Source: RYN-230 sp963844695 (GTDB lineage Bacteria; Actinomycetota; Actinomycetes; Streptosporangiales; Streptosporangiaceae). Taken from it: a stretch of DNA of 64,000 nucleotides. The stretch is taken from positions 1 to 64,000 of the forward strand of contig CAWJPL010000005.1 in NCBI GenBank assembly GCA_963844695.1, in the 5' to 3' direction. Positions 53,445 through 63,096 of this stretch are shown in pieces. The position numbers and the translations under genes were made by a program. The notes beneath the pieces were generated by a model. The model saw only the letters and a list, made by a program, of their open reading frames with translations. It did no database searches and was not told the origin of the DNA. Position 1 is the stretch's first letter. Each line of letters begins with the position of its first letter.

Positions 53445-54209
53445 GTGCGCGTGCTGATCCCGCTGCCTGACCGGGACTTTGACGTTACCGAGGTCGCCGT
53501 GCCGTGGCGGATCCTGCGGGACGCCGGGCACCAGGTGGTCTTCGCCGCCGAGGAGGCGGGCACCGTCCCGGCCGCTGATCCCCGGCTGCTGGCGGGCGTG
53601 CTGTTCGGCCAGCTCGGGGCCGCGGCGCCGGCCAAAGACGACTACCAGGAACTCAGCCGGGCTCCGGAGTTCGCCGCGACGGCCGGGTGGGCCGGGCTGG
53701 AAGTGGCCGGCTTCGACGGGTTGCTCCTGCCGGGCGGGCATGCCCCCGGGATGCGCCAGTATCTCGGCTCCGCGGTGCTGCGCGATCAGGTCGCCCGGTT
53801 CTGGAGCCTGGGCCTGCCGGTCGGCGCGATCTGCCACGGGGTGCTGGTGCTCGCCCGCGCCCACGACCTGGCCACCGGCCGCAGCGTCCTGGCCTGCCTG
53901 CGCACCACCTGCCTGCCCAAGTACATGGAGCGCTCCGCCTACCTGGCCACCGCCTGGCGGCTGGGCCGCTACTACCGCACCTACCCGGCCTACGTCGAGG
54001 ACGAGGTCAAGGCCGCGCTCGACGACCCGGCCGCCCAGTTCCAGCGAGGACCCGTCACCCTCAGGCGCCGCGGCACCGCGGTCAGCGACGCACCCGCTTT
54101 CGTGGTGCAAGACCGCAATTACCTCTCCGCGCGCTGGCCCGGCGATGCCTATCTGTTCGCCCGCCGGTTCTGCCAGCTACTGCAATCCCGGCCTCCAGCC
54201 AGCCAGTGA
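53445..54209 (+). CDS. DJ-1/PfpI-like type 1 glutamine amidotransferase protein
   Basis: 254 residues. It carries VRVLIPLPDRDFDVTEVAVPW, then GFDGLLLPGGHAPGMRQYL and the nucleophile elbow GAICHGVLVLARA with its Cys. A C-terminal NYLSARWPGDAYLFARRF region follows. Close relatives are chaperone, glyoxalase or isonitrile-hydratase-like enzymes; the activity is open. GTG 53445 fits the fold start better than the upstream GTG at 53364. Confidence 0.85.
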   Translation: MRVLIPLPDRDFDVTEVAVPWRILRDAGHQVVFAAEEAGTVPAADPRLLAGVLFGQLGAAAPAKDDYQELSRAPEFAATAGWAGLEVAGFDGLLLPGGHAPGMRQYLGSAVLRDQVARFWSLGLPVGAICHGVLVLARAHDLATGRSVLACLRTTCLPKYMERSAYLATAWRLGRYYRTYPAYVEDEVKAALDDPAAQFQRGPVTLRRRGTAVSDAPAFVVQDRNYLSARWPGDAYLFARRFCQLLQSRPPASQ

Positions 54210-54281
54210 ACCAAACATCCTGTAGTTCACCGGGCGTCCCACCGAACGGCTCGAGGTGGTCGCGGTACGGACGGCACGCGT

Positions 54282-54659
54282 TCAGGCCGGGGCCCGGTCA
54301 GTGAAGCGGAGGTAGTAGCCAGCGGGGTCGAGGATCCGGAAGTCGGTGAGCCCCCAGGGGCGCTCCTGGAGATCTTCCTCCAGGGGCCATCCCGCCGCTA
54401 GCACCCGATCGCGCTCACCGACGACGTCGTCCACCTCGAGCACCAGTTCCACGCCGGCCGGTGGCCGCCGGGCCGCCCGGGCGTCCGGGATCTCTCTCCA
54501 GGCCGCCCCGACCCGCACCGTGCCCCGTCGCAGCGAGAGGTAGGGGGCTGAGCCGTGGCGCTGATCGGTGACCAGGCTGAAGCCCAGAACGCGCTGGTAG
54601 AAGTCCGCGATGACGTCAAGGTCGTCGGGAAAGATCTCGAACCGCAGCGTCATGTCCAT
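54282..54659 (-). CDS. VOC-family protein
   Basis: 125 residues, a single glyoxalase/bleomycin-resistance-like domain: LRFEIFPDDLDVIADFYQRVLGF, VELVLEVDDVVGERDRVLAAG and DFRILDPAGYYLRFTD. It would work as a dimer with a metal site (Glu and His/Glu pairs partly visible). It lies 35 bases upstream-to-downstream from the FAD monooxygenase gene on the same strand and may be cotranscribed with it. Confidence 0.85.
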   Translation of the reverse strand: MDMTLRFEIFPDDLDVIADFYQRVLGFSLVTDQRHGSAPYLSLRRGTVRVGAAWREIPDARAARRPPAGVELVLEVDDVVGERDRVLAAGWPLEEDLQERPWGLTDFRILDPAGYYLRFTDRAPA

Positions 54660-54694
54660 TCTCGCGATGGTGGCACACCCACCGGGTCGGCTGT

Positions 54695-55918
54695 CTAGCC
54701 CATCTGCTCGAGGGCGCCGCCCCCGAAGTTGCGGTCGTGGTCCATCGTCATCCGCATGAACGGGTAGACGTAGTCGCGCATGTCCTGCTCGAAGACGCCG
54801 ATCCCGGCCACCAGCCCGGTCTCGCCGCGCGACGCCCGGGTCAGCTGCTCCAGCAGCCGGCTGGCGTCACGCAGGGCCAGATTGGCCCCCAGGCCGAGGG
54901 TGGGCAGCATGGCGTGCGCGGCGTCGCCGATCAGTGTCACCCGGGACGGCGTCCAGGCCGGCGCGGGATCCAGGTACCCGAACGGGATCACGAAGATCGA
55001 GCTCAGGTCGATGCGTTCGACGACGCCGCGCAGCGCGGGATCCCAGCCGTCGATGGCCGCGAGCATGGAGCCGCGGAGCAGGGCCGGGGTCTCGCCGGTC
55101 CACTCCCCGGCCGGGGGGATGACGGTGCCGGGGGCGACGCTGCAGCTGACCATCAGGTAGTCCCCCACCGGCTCCAGCGTCACGTCCGGGGCCAGTTCCG
55201 CGGCCGCCTCGGCCGCAGGCCGGCGGGGCTGGAACGCGGCGAGCAGCATCCGGGAGCCGCGCCGGTCGGCGGCGATGATGACCCCCTGCAGCAGCAGGGA
55301 CGGCAGGTTCTCCCGCACGTCAGGAGTCAGCGGCGACCGGCCGTACACCCCGAGCCCGCGGATGCCGGCGTCGATCACGGGGACCCCGGGCAGGCGCTGG
55401 CCGCGGACGGCTGACCGGATCCCGTCCGCGCCGACCAGCACGTCGCCCTCGGCCGTGCTGCCATCGCCCAGCCTCAGGCGGACCCCGCCGGGCTGCTCCT
55501 CGTAGGAGACGGCGGTCCGGCCCGGCCGGAACGAGTCGCCGAGGCGGGCCAGCAGGATCTGGCGGAGGGTGCCGCGGTGCACGCCGGTATGCGGCCGGGG
55601 ACCCTCGTTGGGCGGGCCGAGGTGGGGTTGCGAGCTGAGCACGTTCAGCTGGTCGTCGAGCACGATCGACTCGCGGCGGTCAGGAGTCTGGCGCGACGTC
55701 TCCGCGTAGAGCTCGAAGAGGTCGCCGGGCAGGCAGCGGCGCAGGGCCTCGCCGCCGTCGGCGTTCATGTGCAGGTAGTAGCCCCGCCTGCGGCTGAGGT
55801 CCGCGTCGCGCTCGAACACCTCGCAGGTGTGGCCGTCCTTGAGGAGGCCCTGGGCCAGGCAGAGACCACTCAGGCCGCCGCCCGCGATCAGTACGTGCAG
55901 CGGCCTGTCCGTCATCAT
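54695..55918 (-). CDS. FAD-dependent monooxygenase
   Basis: 407 residues of the aromatic-hydroxylase type. VLIAGGGLSGLCLAQGLLKDGHTCEVFERD is the Rossmann motif, DVLVGADGIRSAVRG the DG motif and VTLIGDAAHAMLPTLGLGANLALRDASRL the second FAD motif. All three are intact in one frame. It is preceded by the structured repeat (copy 2) and followed by the VOC gene; the pair may modify an aromatic compound. Confidence 0.9.
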   Translation of the reverse strand: MMTDRPLHVLIAGGGLSGLCLAQGLLKDGHTCEVFERDADLSRRRGYYLHMNADGGEALRRCLPGDLFELYAETSRQTPDRRESIVLDDQLNVLSSQPHLGPPNEGPRPHTGVHRGTLRQILLARLGDSFRPGRTAVSYEEQPGGVRLRLGDGSTAEGDVLVGADGIRSAVRGQRLPGVPVIDAGIRGLGVYGRSPLTPDVRENLPSLLLQGVIIAADRRGSRMLLAAFQPRRPAAEAAAELAPDVTLEPVGDYLMVSCSVAPGTVIPPAGEWTGETPALLRGSMLAAIDGWDPALRGVVERIDLSSIFVIPFGYLDPAPAWTPSRVTLIGDAAHAMLPTLGLGANLALRDASRLLEQLTRASRGETGLVAGIGVFEQDMRDYVYPFMRMTMDHDRNFGGGALEQMG

Positions 55919-56010
55919 CTACGGCCCCCTCACCACCCGGCTGCGAGCCGGTAGGCCCGTCTCATGAAAGTGTAGTTTGCAGGCTGAAAGCACCCTCTGG
56001 CAAGGCGGCT

Positions 56011-56137
56011 AGCGCTGACATTTCCCGGGCGACGTGCGTCCGAGCGGGTAATTTGTCCGGTTCCGGCGCACGTCGCGCGGGAAGAGTGGGCCAGAGGGGC
56101 CAGTGTGATTGGGATGGGGCGGAGAAGGCACGGCGCC
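56011..56137. repeat. dispersed structured repeat, copy 2, with strong hairpin
   Basis: Aligns with 5486-5614. Here the stem is nearly perfect: ttcccg (56022-56027) with cgggaa (56078-56083), a 2x2 internal loop, then cgacgtgcg (56030-56038) with cgcacgtcg (56067-56075). The 28-base loop contains the conserved tttgtccggtt. It lies between the GlcD-GlcF gene end and the monooxygenase start. Confidence 0.7.
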
Positions 56138-56160
56138 CCGACCGCACCCCCAGGCCTGGG

Positions 56161-59011
56161 TCAGGTCTGGGGGGGCGAGGCGAGGATCTGGGCCAGATGG
56201 GTGCCGCGGACGCCGCCGAGCTGGTCGGCCTGGGTGCGGCAGGAGAACCCGTCGGCCAGGAAGACCGTGCCGGGGGCGGCACCCCGCAGCGCGGGCAGCA
56301 GGGCCAGCTCCGCGACCGCCGCCGAGACCTCGTAGTGGCCTTTCTCCATGCCGAAGTTCCCGGCCAGGCCGCAGCACCCGGCCAGCGTGGTGACCGTGGC
56401 GCCCGCGGCGGACAGCAGGGCCTGGTCCGCGCCGTAGCCCAGCACCGAGTAGTGGTGGCAGTGCGGCTGGGCGATGATCTGCGTACCGGCCAGGTCCGGC
56501 GGCGCCCACCGCGGTCCCGGGCCCAGCGGCGGCGGCGCGGTGAGCAGTTCGGCGAGCGTCCGGGTCGCGGCGGCGACGGCGGCGGCCCGCGCAGTCGCCG
56601 GGGAACAGGTCGGCCAGGTCCGACCGGAGCACGGCGGTGCAGGAGGGTTCCAGCCCGACGATGGGGATCCCCGCCTCCGCGTACGGGCCCAGGATGTCCA
56701 GCAGCGCGCCCAGCCGGCGGCGTGCTCCGTCCAGCTGGCCGGTACTGATCCAGGTCAGCCCGCAGCACGCCGGACGTCCGGGGACGATCACCTGGTAGCC
56801 GGCCTGGTCCAGCACGGTGAGGGCGGCCTGGGGCACCTCGGGGTCGAAAGCGTCGCTGAAGGAGTCGGCCCAGAGCACCACCGGGCGCTGTCCGCCCCCG
56901 GGCGCGGGCGCGTGCCGGAGGGCTGACCGCGACCCGTTAGAGCGCCGGAACGGCACCGGGGCGAAGGCCGGGATCGCCCGCCGGGTGTCCATCCCGCCCG
57001 CCGCGAGCACGGCGGTGGCCAGCGGCCTGATCCGCAGCAGCGCGTTGACCAGCCGGGGCGCGGCGCCGGCCAGCCTGGACCAGCGGGGCAGCTGGCCCAG
57101 GGCGTAGTGCGAGACCGGCCGGAGCCGGCGGCGGTAGGCCCGGTAGGTCACTTCGGACTTGTACCGGGCCATGTCCACGCCTGCCGGGCAGTCCGCCGAG
57201 CAGGCCTTGCAGGACAGGCACAGGTCCAGCGAGTCACGCACCTCCGGCGACCTCCAGCCGCCGGAGATCAGGGTGCCGTTGGCCATGTCCTGCAGCACCC
57301 GGGCCCGGCCCCGGGTGGAGTCCTTCTCGTCCCGGGTGGCGAGGTAGGAGGGGCACATGAAGCCGCCCGTCGCGGACGAGTCAGCCCGGCACCTGGCCAC
57401 CCCCACGCAGCGGTGCACGGCCGTGGTCAGGTCGCCGTCGTCCTCACCGAACGCGAAGCCCCCCAGCCGGGGCAGCGGGAGAGCCGCCGGGCGGCGCAGG
57501 TCGGCGTCGAGCGGCCGGGGGCGGACCAGCACGCCGGGGTTGAGCAGGTCAGCCGGGTCCAGCAGGTGCTTGAACCCGCTGAACGCGGCCAGCGCGCCGG
57601 GTGAGTACATCACCGGCAGCAGTTCGCTGCGGGCCCGGCCGTCACCGTGCTCCCCGGACAGCGAACCGCCGTGCGCGGTCACCAGGTGCGCCGCGTCGGC
57701 CAGGAAGCGGCGCATCACCGTGGCGCCGCCCGGCCGGTCGAGCGGGAAGTCGATCCGGACGTGGATGCAGCCGTCCCCGAAGTGCCCGTAGAGCAGCCCG
57801 TCCAGCCGATAAGAGCCCATCAGCGCCCGGAACTCCCGCAGGTAGGTGCCGAGCCGGGCGGGCGGCACCGCCGCGTCCTCCCAGCCGGGCCAGGCTTGCT
57901 GATTATCCGGAGTCCGCCCACCGAGTCCCGCGCCATCCTCCCGAATACGCCAGACGGCCGACGCCTCCGGGCCCGCTGGGATCACCGCGGCTGCGATGGC
58001 GCCTGCGCCGGCCACCATGGCCTGAGCCTGGGCCAGGGCCTCCGCGGTGGACTCCGCGCCCATCTCCACCATCAGCCACGCGTCACCGGGGGGAAGTTCG
58101 GGCACCCGGGAGGATCCCTTGCGGCGGCGGACCACGTCCACCATCCGGGCGTCGAGGCCTTCGATCGCCAGCGGGGCGTGAGCCAGGATCGCGGGCACCG
58201 CGTCGGCCGCGTCGGCCACATCCGGGTAGCCGAGCACGACCAGCGCGTGCGCCCGGGCCACCGGCACCAGGCGGACCGTGGCGCCCAGCATGGTGACCAC
58301 GGTGCCCTCGGTGCCGGCCAGCGCCCGGGCCAGGCTGGCCCCGTTCTCGGGGAGCAGATGCTCCAGGGAGTAGCCGGACACCTGGCGGCGCAACCGCCCG
58401 AACTCGGTGCGCAGCAGGGCCAGGTTGGCTGAGACCAGGGCGTCCAGGCCGGGCACCGGGTCCAGGCCGCTGCCCGCCGTGAAGCGCCGCCCGGTGCCGT
58501 CCACGACGTCAAGCTCAAGCACGTTGTCCGCGGTGCGGCCATAGGCCAGGGCGTGGGCGCCGCACGCGTTGTTGCCGATCATCCCGCCGAGCGTGGCCCG
58601 GGACTGGGTGGACGGGTCGGGACCGAACCGCAGGCCGTGCGGGGCTGCGGCGGCCTGCAGGCTGGCCAGCACCACCCCGGGCTCCACCTTCGCGGTCCGG
58701 GCCTGCGGGTCGAGGTCGAGGATCCGGCCCAGATGCCGCGAGGTGTCCAGGACGATTCCCGGCCCGACCGCGTTACCCGCGATGGAGGTGCCGGCCCCCC
58801 GGGTGGTCAGCGGCGTCGCGGTCTGCCTGGATACCTCCGTCGCGGCCAGGATGTCCCCGGCGTCCCGGGGGAAGGCGACCACCTGGGGCACGACCCGGTA
58901 GTTCGAGGCGTCGCTGGAGTACTCGGCGCGGCGGCGGGAGGAGAAGTCCACCTCGCCATGCATCGCCGCGCGCAGGGCCTGGGCGATGTCTGCTGGATCC
59001 ACGCATGTCAT
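56161..59011 (-). CDS. GlcD-GlcF-type fused FAD/Fe-S oxidoreductase (frame break near 56590)
   Basis: About 950 residues. The N-terminal half is a FAD-binding-4 oxidase (TTRGAGTSIAGNAVGPGIVLDTS and GGMIGNNACGAHALAYGRT) with its FAD-oxidase-C domain (YGHFGDGCIHVRIDFPL, SGEHGDGRARSE). Two [4Fe-4S] ferredoxin motifs (CLSCKACSADCPAG and the preceding Cys set) and two CCG domains (PACCGLTW; LAGCCGLAGNFGMEKGHYE) follow. It would oxidise a D-2-hydroxyacid such as glycolate, lactate or 2-hydroxyglutarate and pass electrons to the membrane. The last CCG part is in another frame after a slip near 56585-56595. Confidence 0.87.
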
Positions 59012-59080
59012 CCTGCCGTGACCCGGCGGCCGCCTGGCGCACCGGGCCCGCGCCGCTGAGCGGCGGGCCCGGCGCGGAGG

Positions 59081-59251
59081 CTAGCGGCGGTACTTCCAGC
59101 TGGTGCCCACTCCGGACAGGTGCAGGGCCAGGCAGACCAGGCCGAGCAGCATCAGGCTGGTCGGCGTGAAGATGGCGTTGCTGATGGACACGTTCGCGGC
59201 GTTGATGATGAAGGCAATGGCAAAGAGAATGGCTGCGACGAAACCCAGCAT
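59081..59251 (-). CDS. small two-helix membrane protein
   Basis: 56 residues. An N-terminal TM helix (LGFVAAILFAIAFIINA), a short polar loop and a second helix (LMLLGLVCLALHLSG) end in SWKYRR. GGAAGGA lies 8 bases before ATG 59251. The base composition is lower in GC than in its neighbours but third positions remain coding-like. Such proteins are widespread in actinomycetes and unassigned; a membrane-stress or scaffold role is a guess. Confidence 0.75.
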   Translation of the reverse strand: MLGFVAAILFAIAFIINAANVSISNAIFTPTSLMLLGLVCLALHLSGVGTSWKYRR

Positions 59252-59449
59252 GAGGGCAGTCCTTCCGGCATTGTTGCGATGACACTGTTACGGCTGACAC
59301 TTGCGGCTGACTGGGGTATCGGCGGCGGGCCCGGGGCCAGAAACCCGCGGCCCGCCGTTTTGACTGGAACGGCCGGCAGGTACCCGAAATCGGTGAACTA
59401 AACCGCGGCCCGTGTGCATTGGCCGGCCAGTTTGGGGCACTCTGGGTGC

Positions 59450-60280
59450 GTGGCCGTCACTCCGCCCGACCCTCCCCCGCCCGGCGGGCCCGCCGGGGGC
59501 CCAGGCTTCGGCACCCCGGGCTCTGGCCCCCCCGGCTCCGGGGACGGAGCCTCCGGGAACGCTGCCGCGTCACCACCCTGGCGCACCGCCGCCTTCGTGG
59601 TGGGGGTCGTCGCCGTCGTCGTGCTCACGCTCGCGCTGGCCGCGGCGGCCCGGAACCGGGGACACGGGCCCGGCGACACCCGCACCGTGTCAGTCGCCGC
59701 GGACTCTGTGCGCACCGTCGACCTCCAGGCACCGCCAGGGCAGCTGAACATCGTCGCCGCGCAGACCAGCCGGGTCACGCTGTCCGGGCCGGTGCACTGG
59801 ACCGGCCGCTACGCGGTGGTCGTGACCGGGCCCCGGCTGGCTGACGGGGTGCTGCACCTGGCCTACCGGTGCGCCGCGCACAGCCCGTGCACCGGTCGCC
59901 TGCGGCTCGTGGTCCCGCAGCGCTGCGGGATCGTGCTGCGCCAGCCGTCCGGTCACGTGATCATGACCGGCCTGGCGGGCCCGCTGCGGATCAGCGTGCG
60001 GAGCGTGGACGTCAGCGCGACCGGGCTGCGCTCACCGAGCCTGGCCGCGTCGATCACGTCCGGGCACCTGAGCGCCTGGTTCGTGTCCCCGCCTGGGCGG
60101 GTCGGGCTGACGCTGGTGTCCGCGCAGGCCACCCTGCACCTGCCGGCCACTGTCCCCTACCGGGTCAGCCAGCAGGTCACCTCGGGGTATGTCCACGCGG
60201 GCGTCCCGCAAGCCAGCAACGCGGGCCGGTCGATAGCCGTCCGGATCGACTCCGGCGAACTCGAACTGCTCTCACGCTGA
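59450..60280 (+). CDS. membrane-anchored DUF4097-like protein
   Basis: 276 residues. A Pro/Gly-rich cytoplasmic leader of about 50 residues precedes a single TM helix (AAFVVGVVAVVVLTLALAAA). The outer domain is of repetitive beta strands (LDLQAPPGQLNIVAA-like, QPSGHVIMTGLAGPLRI, ITSGHLSAWFVS, VTSGYVHAG), the adhesin-like beta-helix pattern of DUF4097. It probably sits on the cell surface side. GTG 59450 is used. It converges on the TAP-like peptidase gene; a weak cccgg/ccggg stem lies at 60293-60310. Confidence 0.8.
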   Translation: MAVTPPDPPPPGGPAGGPGFGTPGSGPPGSGDGASGNAAASPPWRTAAFVVGVVAVVVLTLALAAAARNRGHGPGDTRTVSVAADSVRTVDLQAPPGQLNIVAAQTSRVTLSGPVHWTGRYAVVVTGPRLADGVLHLAYRCAAHSPCTGRLRLVVPQRCGIVLRQPSGHVIMTGLAGPLRISVRSVDVSATGLRSPSLAASITSGHLSAWFVSPPGRVGLTLVSAQATLHLPATVPYRVSQQVTSGYVHAGVPQASNAGRSIAVRIDSGELELLSR

Positions 60281-60400
60281 GCCCTGACCGACCCGGGAGA
60301 TAAACCGGGACGCCGGTGGCCGGCAAGGGGCGGAGGCGTGGCTTGCCAGCGTCCGGAGTAGGGAACCTGGCCCAGGTCCGGGAAGCCCGGCCGCTGGTTG

Positions 60401-62081
60401 TCACCCGGGGAACGGGGTGGCGTTCTGCTCGCAGACAGTTCCTGGCGGGGGGAGGGCGCCGGTGAACAGGTAGCGGGTCTCGTAGCGCGTGGCGCAGGTG
60501 CTCGGGTTGGCGGCCTCGGTGTGCCCGTACCCGGCGACGGTCAGCAGCCTCGCGCGGGCCAGGTCCCGGGCCATTGCGACCGAGTCCTGGTGGGGCAGGA
60601 CCGGATCGCCGGTGTTGCCGAGGACCAGGATGGTGCTGGCCGTGCGCCGGTTCCACGGACCTGAGTACCGGTCCTGGGCCGCAGTGGCGGGCCAGTCCGC
60701 GCACGCCTCCAGGCGCCAGGCCGACTGCAGGCCGAAGGCGCCCGAGTGGGCATAGGCGCGACGCGCGGCGGCCGCGTAGGCGGCCGGGTCGCGCGGGTTC
60801 GGGCTGTCTGAGCAGAGCACGGCGAACGTCTGTTCCTCGCCGGTGTAGACGGCCGTGGGCGGGCGCGTGGTGCGGCTGCGTGGGGACGGGCGCTGGCGTA
60901 GGCGGGGCGGCGGGCGGGGGCGCGCCGGTGGACGGACGGTGAGCGGCCGAGGCCGTCCATAGCTGCTGCAGCAGGCTGGCGCCGGACTGCCACTGGCTCA
61001 CCGCGTTCAGGGGCAGGCTGGCGACCGCGTCCGCATAGGTGTAGGTCTGCGGCGGGGTGCCGATAGTGACCGGGTGCCGGCGGAGTCGCCGCAGCAGCGT
61101 GGCCCACTTGGCACGGGTCGCGGCCGGGGTTCCGGCAGAGAACGCGCACGCCGACGTTGTTGTCTTGCCGCACAGGTGCAGGAAGGCCCGCATCACCGCC
61201 GCGGACGCCTGGCCGGTGCCCTGGCGAAGAAAGGTCGGCAGCACGCCGTCCCGGTGGGTCCAGGCGACCGGGTTGAGGTTCGCGTCCAGGACCATGTGGC
61301 CGGTCGTGGCGGGGAACAGGTTGGCGTAGGTGGCGCCGAGTCCGGTGCCGTAGGACACGCCCAGGTAGTTCAGCACCGGGGCGCCGGCCGCCTGGCGCAG
61401 CAGGTTCATGTCGCGGGCCACGTTGGCGGTGGTGTCATGCCTGAGCAGGCGGCCGCCCCGTGCGGCGCACCGCGCGTCGAACCGGGCCCAGGTCCGCACC
61501 CAGGCCGCGTCCTGCCGTGCGCCGACCGGGAAGGCGGGCAGCCCCCCAAGGAACTTGCTCTCCGCCGCCATGGTCGGGAAGCAGCGCACCGCGGTGCTGT
61601 AGCCGAACCCGCGAGGGTCGAACGTGATGATGTCGTACCGAGCCGCGATCGCCGCGGGAAGAGCCCCGAAGCCGTCCACGAAGGGCTCGATCTGCACGCC
61701 GGGGCCGCCGAGGTTGACGAACAACGTTCCGATGCGGCGAGCCGGGTCGGTCGCCTGGTGCCTGACCACGGCGATCCTGATCGTCGCGCCGCGCGGGTGC
61801 CGGTAACTCAATGGCACCCGGACGGTGGCGCACTGGAAGCCGCCGTCGCAGGAGCGCCAGTGCAGGACCGGAACCGGTGGCCGGGCCGACGCAGGCGCCG
61901 CGGCCGCGGCGGCCGTGGGCACCATCACGGTGGCGAGCAGAACGGCCACGGCCACCACGGCGGCGGGCCGCGGGATGCGGCAAGCTGCCTGGCCCGCCGC
62001 CGTGCGCATGGCGGAGAGGGCAGCGGGCAACCTGCGGCTGCTCTGTCCGGTGATGTCAATGAACCGTCTGCGTGCAATCAT
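60401..62081 (-). CDS. secreted TAP-like alpha/beta hydrolase (frame break near 60880)
   Basis: About 560 residues of the tripeptidyl-aminopeptidase/SlpD family. A twin-arginine-like, long N-terminal signal (basic stretch, then VVAVAVLLATVMVPTAAAA) is followed by LHWRSCDGGFQCATVRVPLSY, GPGVQIEPFVDG, the nucleophile Ser243 in GVSYGTG, and the C-terminal catalytic Asp in GNTGDPVLPH and His in GYGHTEA. The C-terminal 150 residues are in another frame (slip near 60870-60950). AAGGGA precedes ATG 62081. It would release peptides or esterase substrates outside the cell. Confidence 0.82.
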
Positions 62082-62409
62082 CGGATGTGGTCCCTTGCGT
62101 GCGGATCGCCGAGGGCTGAGTGCTCCAGGGGTTGACCCTGGCTGCGGCCGCCTGGCGGCCGGACAGGACCTGAAGATGGGACACCGTGCTGGCGCGTCCG
62201 CGAGGTTCCAGGTCGCGGGCGAAGCACTCGATGTCGGCGCGGCGTACTTGGTAAAGCCGCAGGTCACCACCCTAACACGGCCGCCAGCCGACCGCCGGCC
62301 CGTGGGCTGGCCGGTTCATCGACAGGCTGCCGCGCGAGCGCAGCGGCACCGCCCGTGAGACACATCGCCGTCGGACTGGCCACAGTCGTGGCGCGGGCGC
62401 TTCCATACC
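62082..62409. other. 328-base intergenic region
   Basis: Lies between the divergent TAP-like gene and the toxin-antitoxin pair. I see no coding frame with proper codon bias, no long repeat and no confident promoter in it. Confidence 0.5.
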
Positions 62410-62698
62410 GTGACGTCAGACGACCTCGCACGGTCCCGAACGGCGGGCCGGGCTGGTTGGTGGTCCCGACGTATGGGAAGTCATCCGCGCGGTCAAGTCT
62501 GCCCGTGCTGCAGAGCCTGGCCTGGCTGAGGATGATCTGCTTGCGCTGGTGGCTGAGAACACAGGTATCCCGGTACGCCTTACCCGTGCCGCCGTCCGGT
62601 ACTGGGCCTGCTACGCCGAGGAGATCGACGCAGAGATAGCCGCCGCGGAGGCGGCTGAAGACGCCTGGCGGCGGGAGCGCCAGCTGCTGGCCGGCTAG
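62410..62698 (+). CDS. DUF433-like antitoxin (frame break near 62455)
   Basis: About 96 residues. TSDDLARSRTAGRAG starts at GTG 62410. The body VGGPDVWEVIRAVKSARAAE, EDDLLALVAENTGIPV and LTRAAVRYWACYAEEIDAEI is one frame over, joined near 62455. The C-terminal helix-rich part resembles the DUF433 antitoxin family that accompanies DUF5615 PIN-like toxins. The toxin gene starts 4 bases later. The single slip is probably an error. Confidence 0.65.
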
Positions 62699-62702
62699 GA
62701 CC

Positions 62703-63062
62703 GTGAGTTACCCGCTGCTGCTCGATGAGATGCTCTCCGGCACGATCGCCGGGCAAGTCCGGGGCAAAGGCCATGACGTCCTCGCCGTCGTGGCCGACCC
62801 GGCCCTGGTCGCGCTGCCTGACGAGCAGATCCTCGCTCACGCCGCCCGCGCCGGGCGAGCTTTGGTCACCGCCAACATCAAGGACTTCATCCCGCTGGAT
62901 ACCCGCTACCGGGCAGCCAGCCAGCAACATGCCGGACTGATCCTCGTCTCGGCCAAGACCTTCCTCCAGGACCGCAGCTACACCGCCGCTGTGATCAGTG
63001 CCCTTCTCGACCAGTCTCCCCCGCTCCAGCCCGGCCAGGTCGCGTTCCTAGCTCGCTCATGA
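62703..63062 (+). CDS. DUF5615 PIN-like toxin
   Basis: 119 residues. The PIN-like core has LLLDEMLSGTIAGQVRGKGHDV (first acidic residues), LPDEQILAHAARAGRALVTANIKDF (second Asp/Glu set) and the end GLILVSAKTF. This is the DUF5615 family, a predicted Mg-dependent RNase toxin paired with DUF433. GTG start, coupled to the antitoxin gene. Confidence 0.85.
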   Translation: MSYPLLLDEMLSGTIAGQVRGKGHDVLAVVADPALVALPDEQILAHAARAGRALVTANIKDFIPLDTRYRAASQQHAGLILVSAKTFLQDRSYTAAVISALLDQSPPLQPGQVAFLARS

Positions 63063-63096
63063 CCGCGCGCGGCGCCCAGCCTGGAATGCCGGCCGG

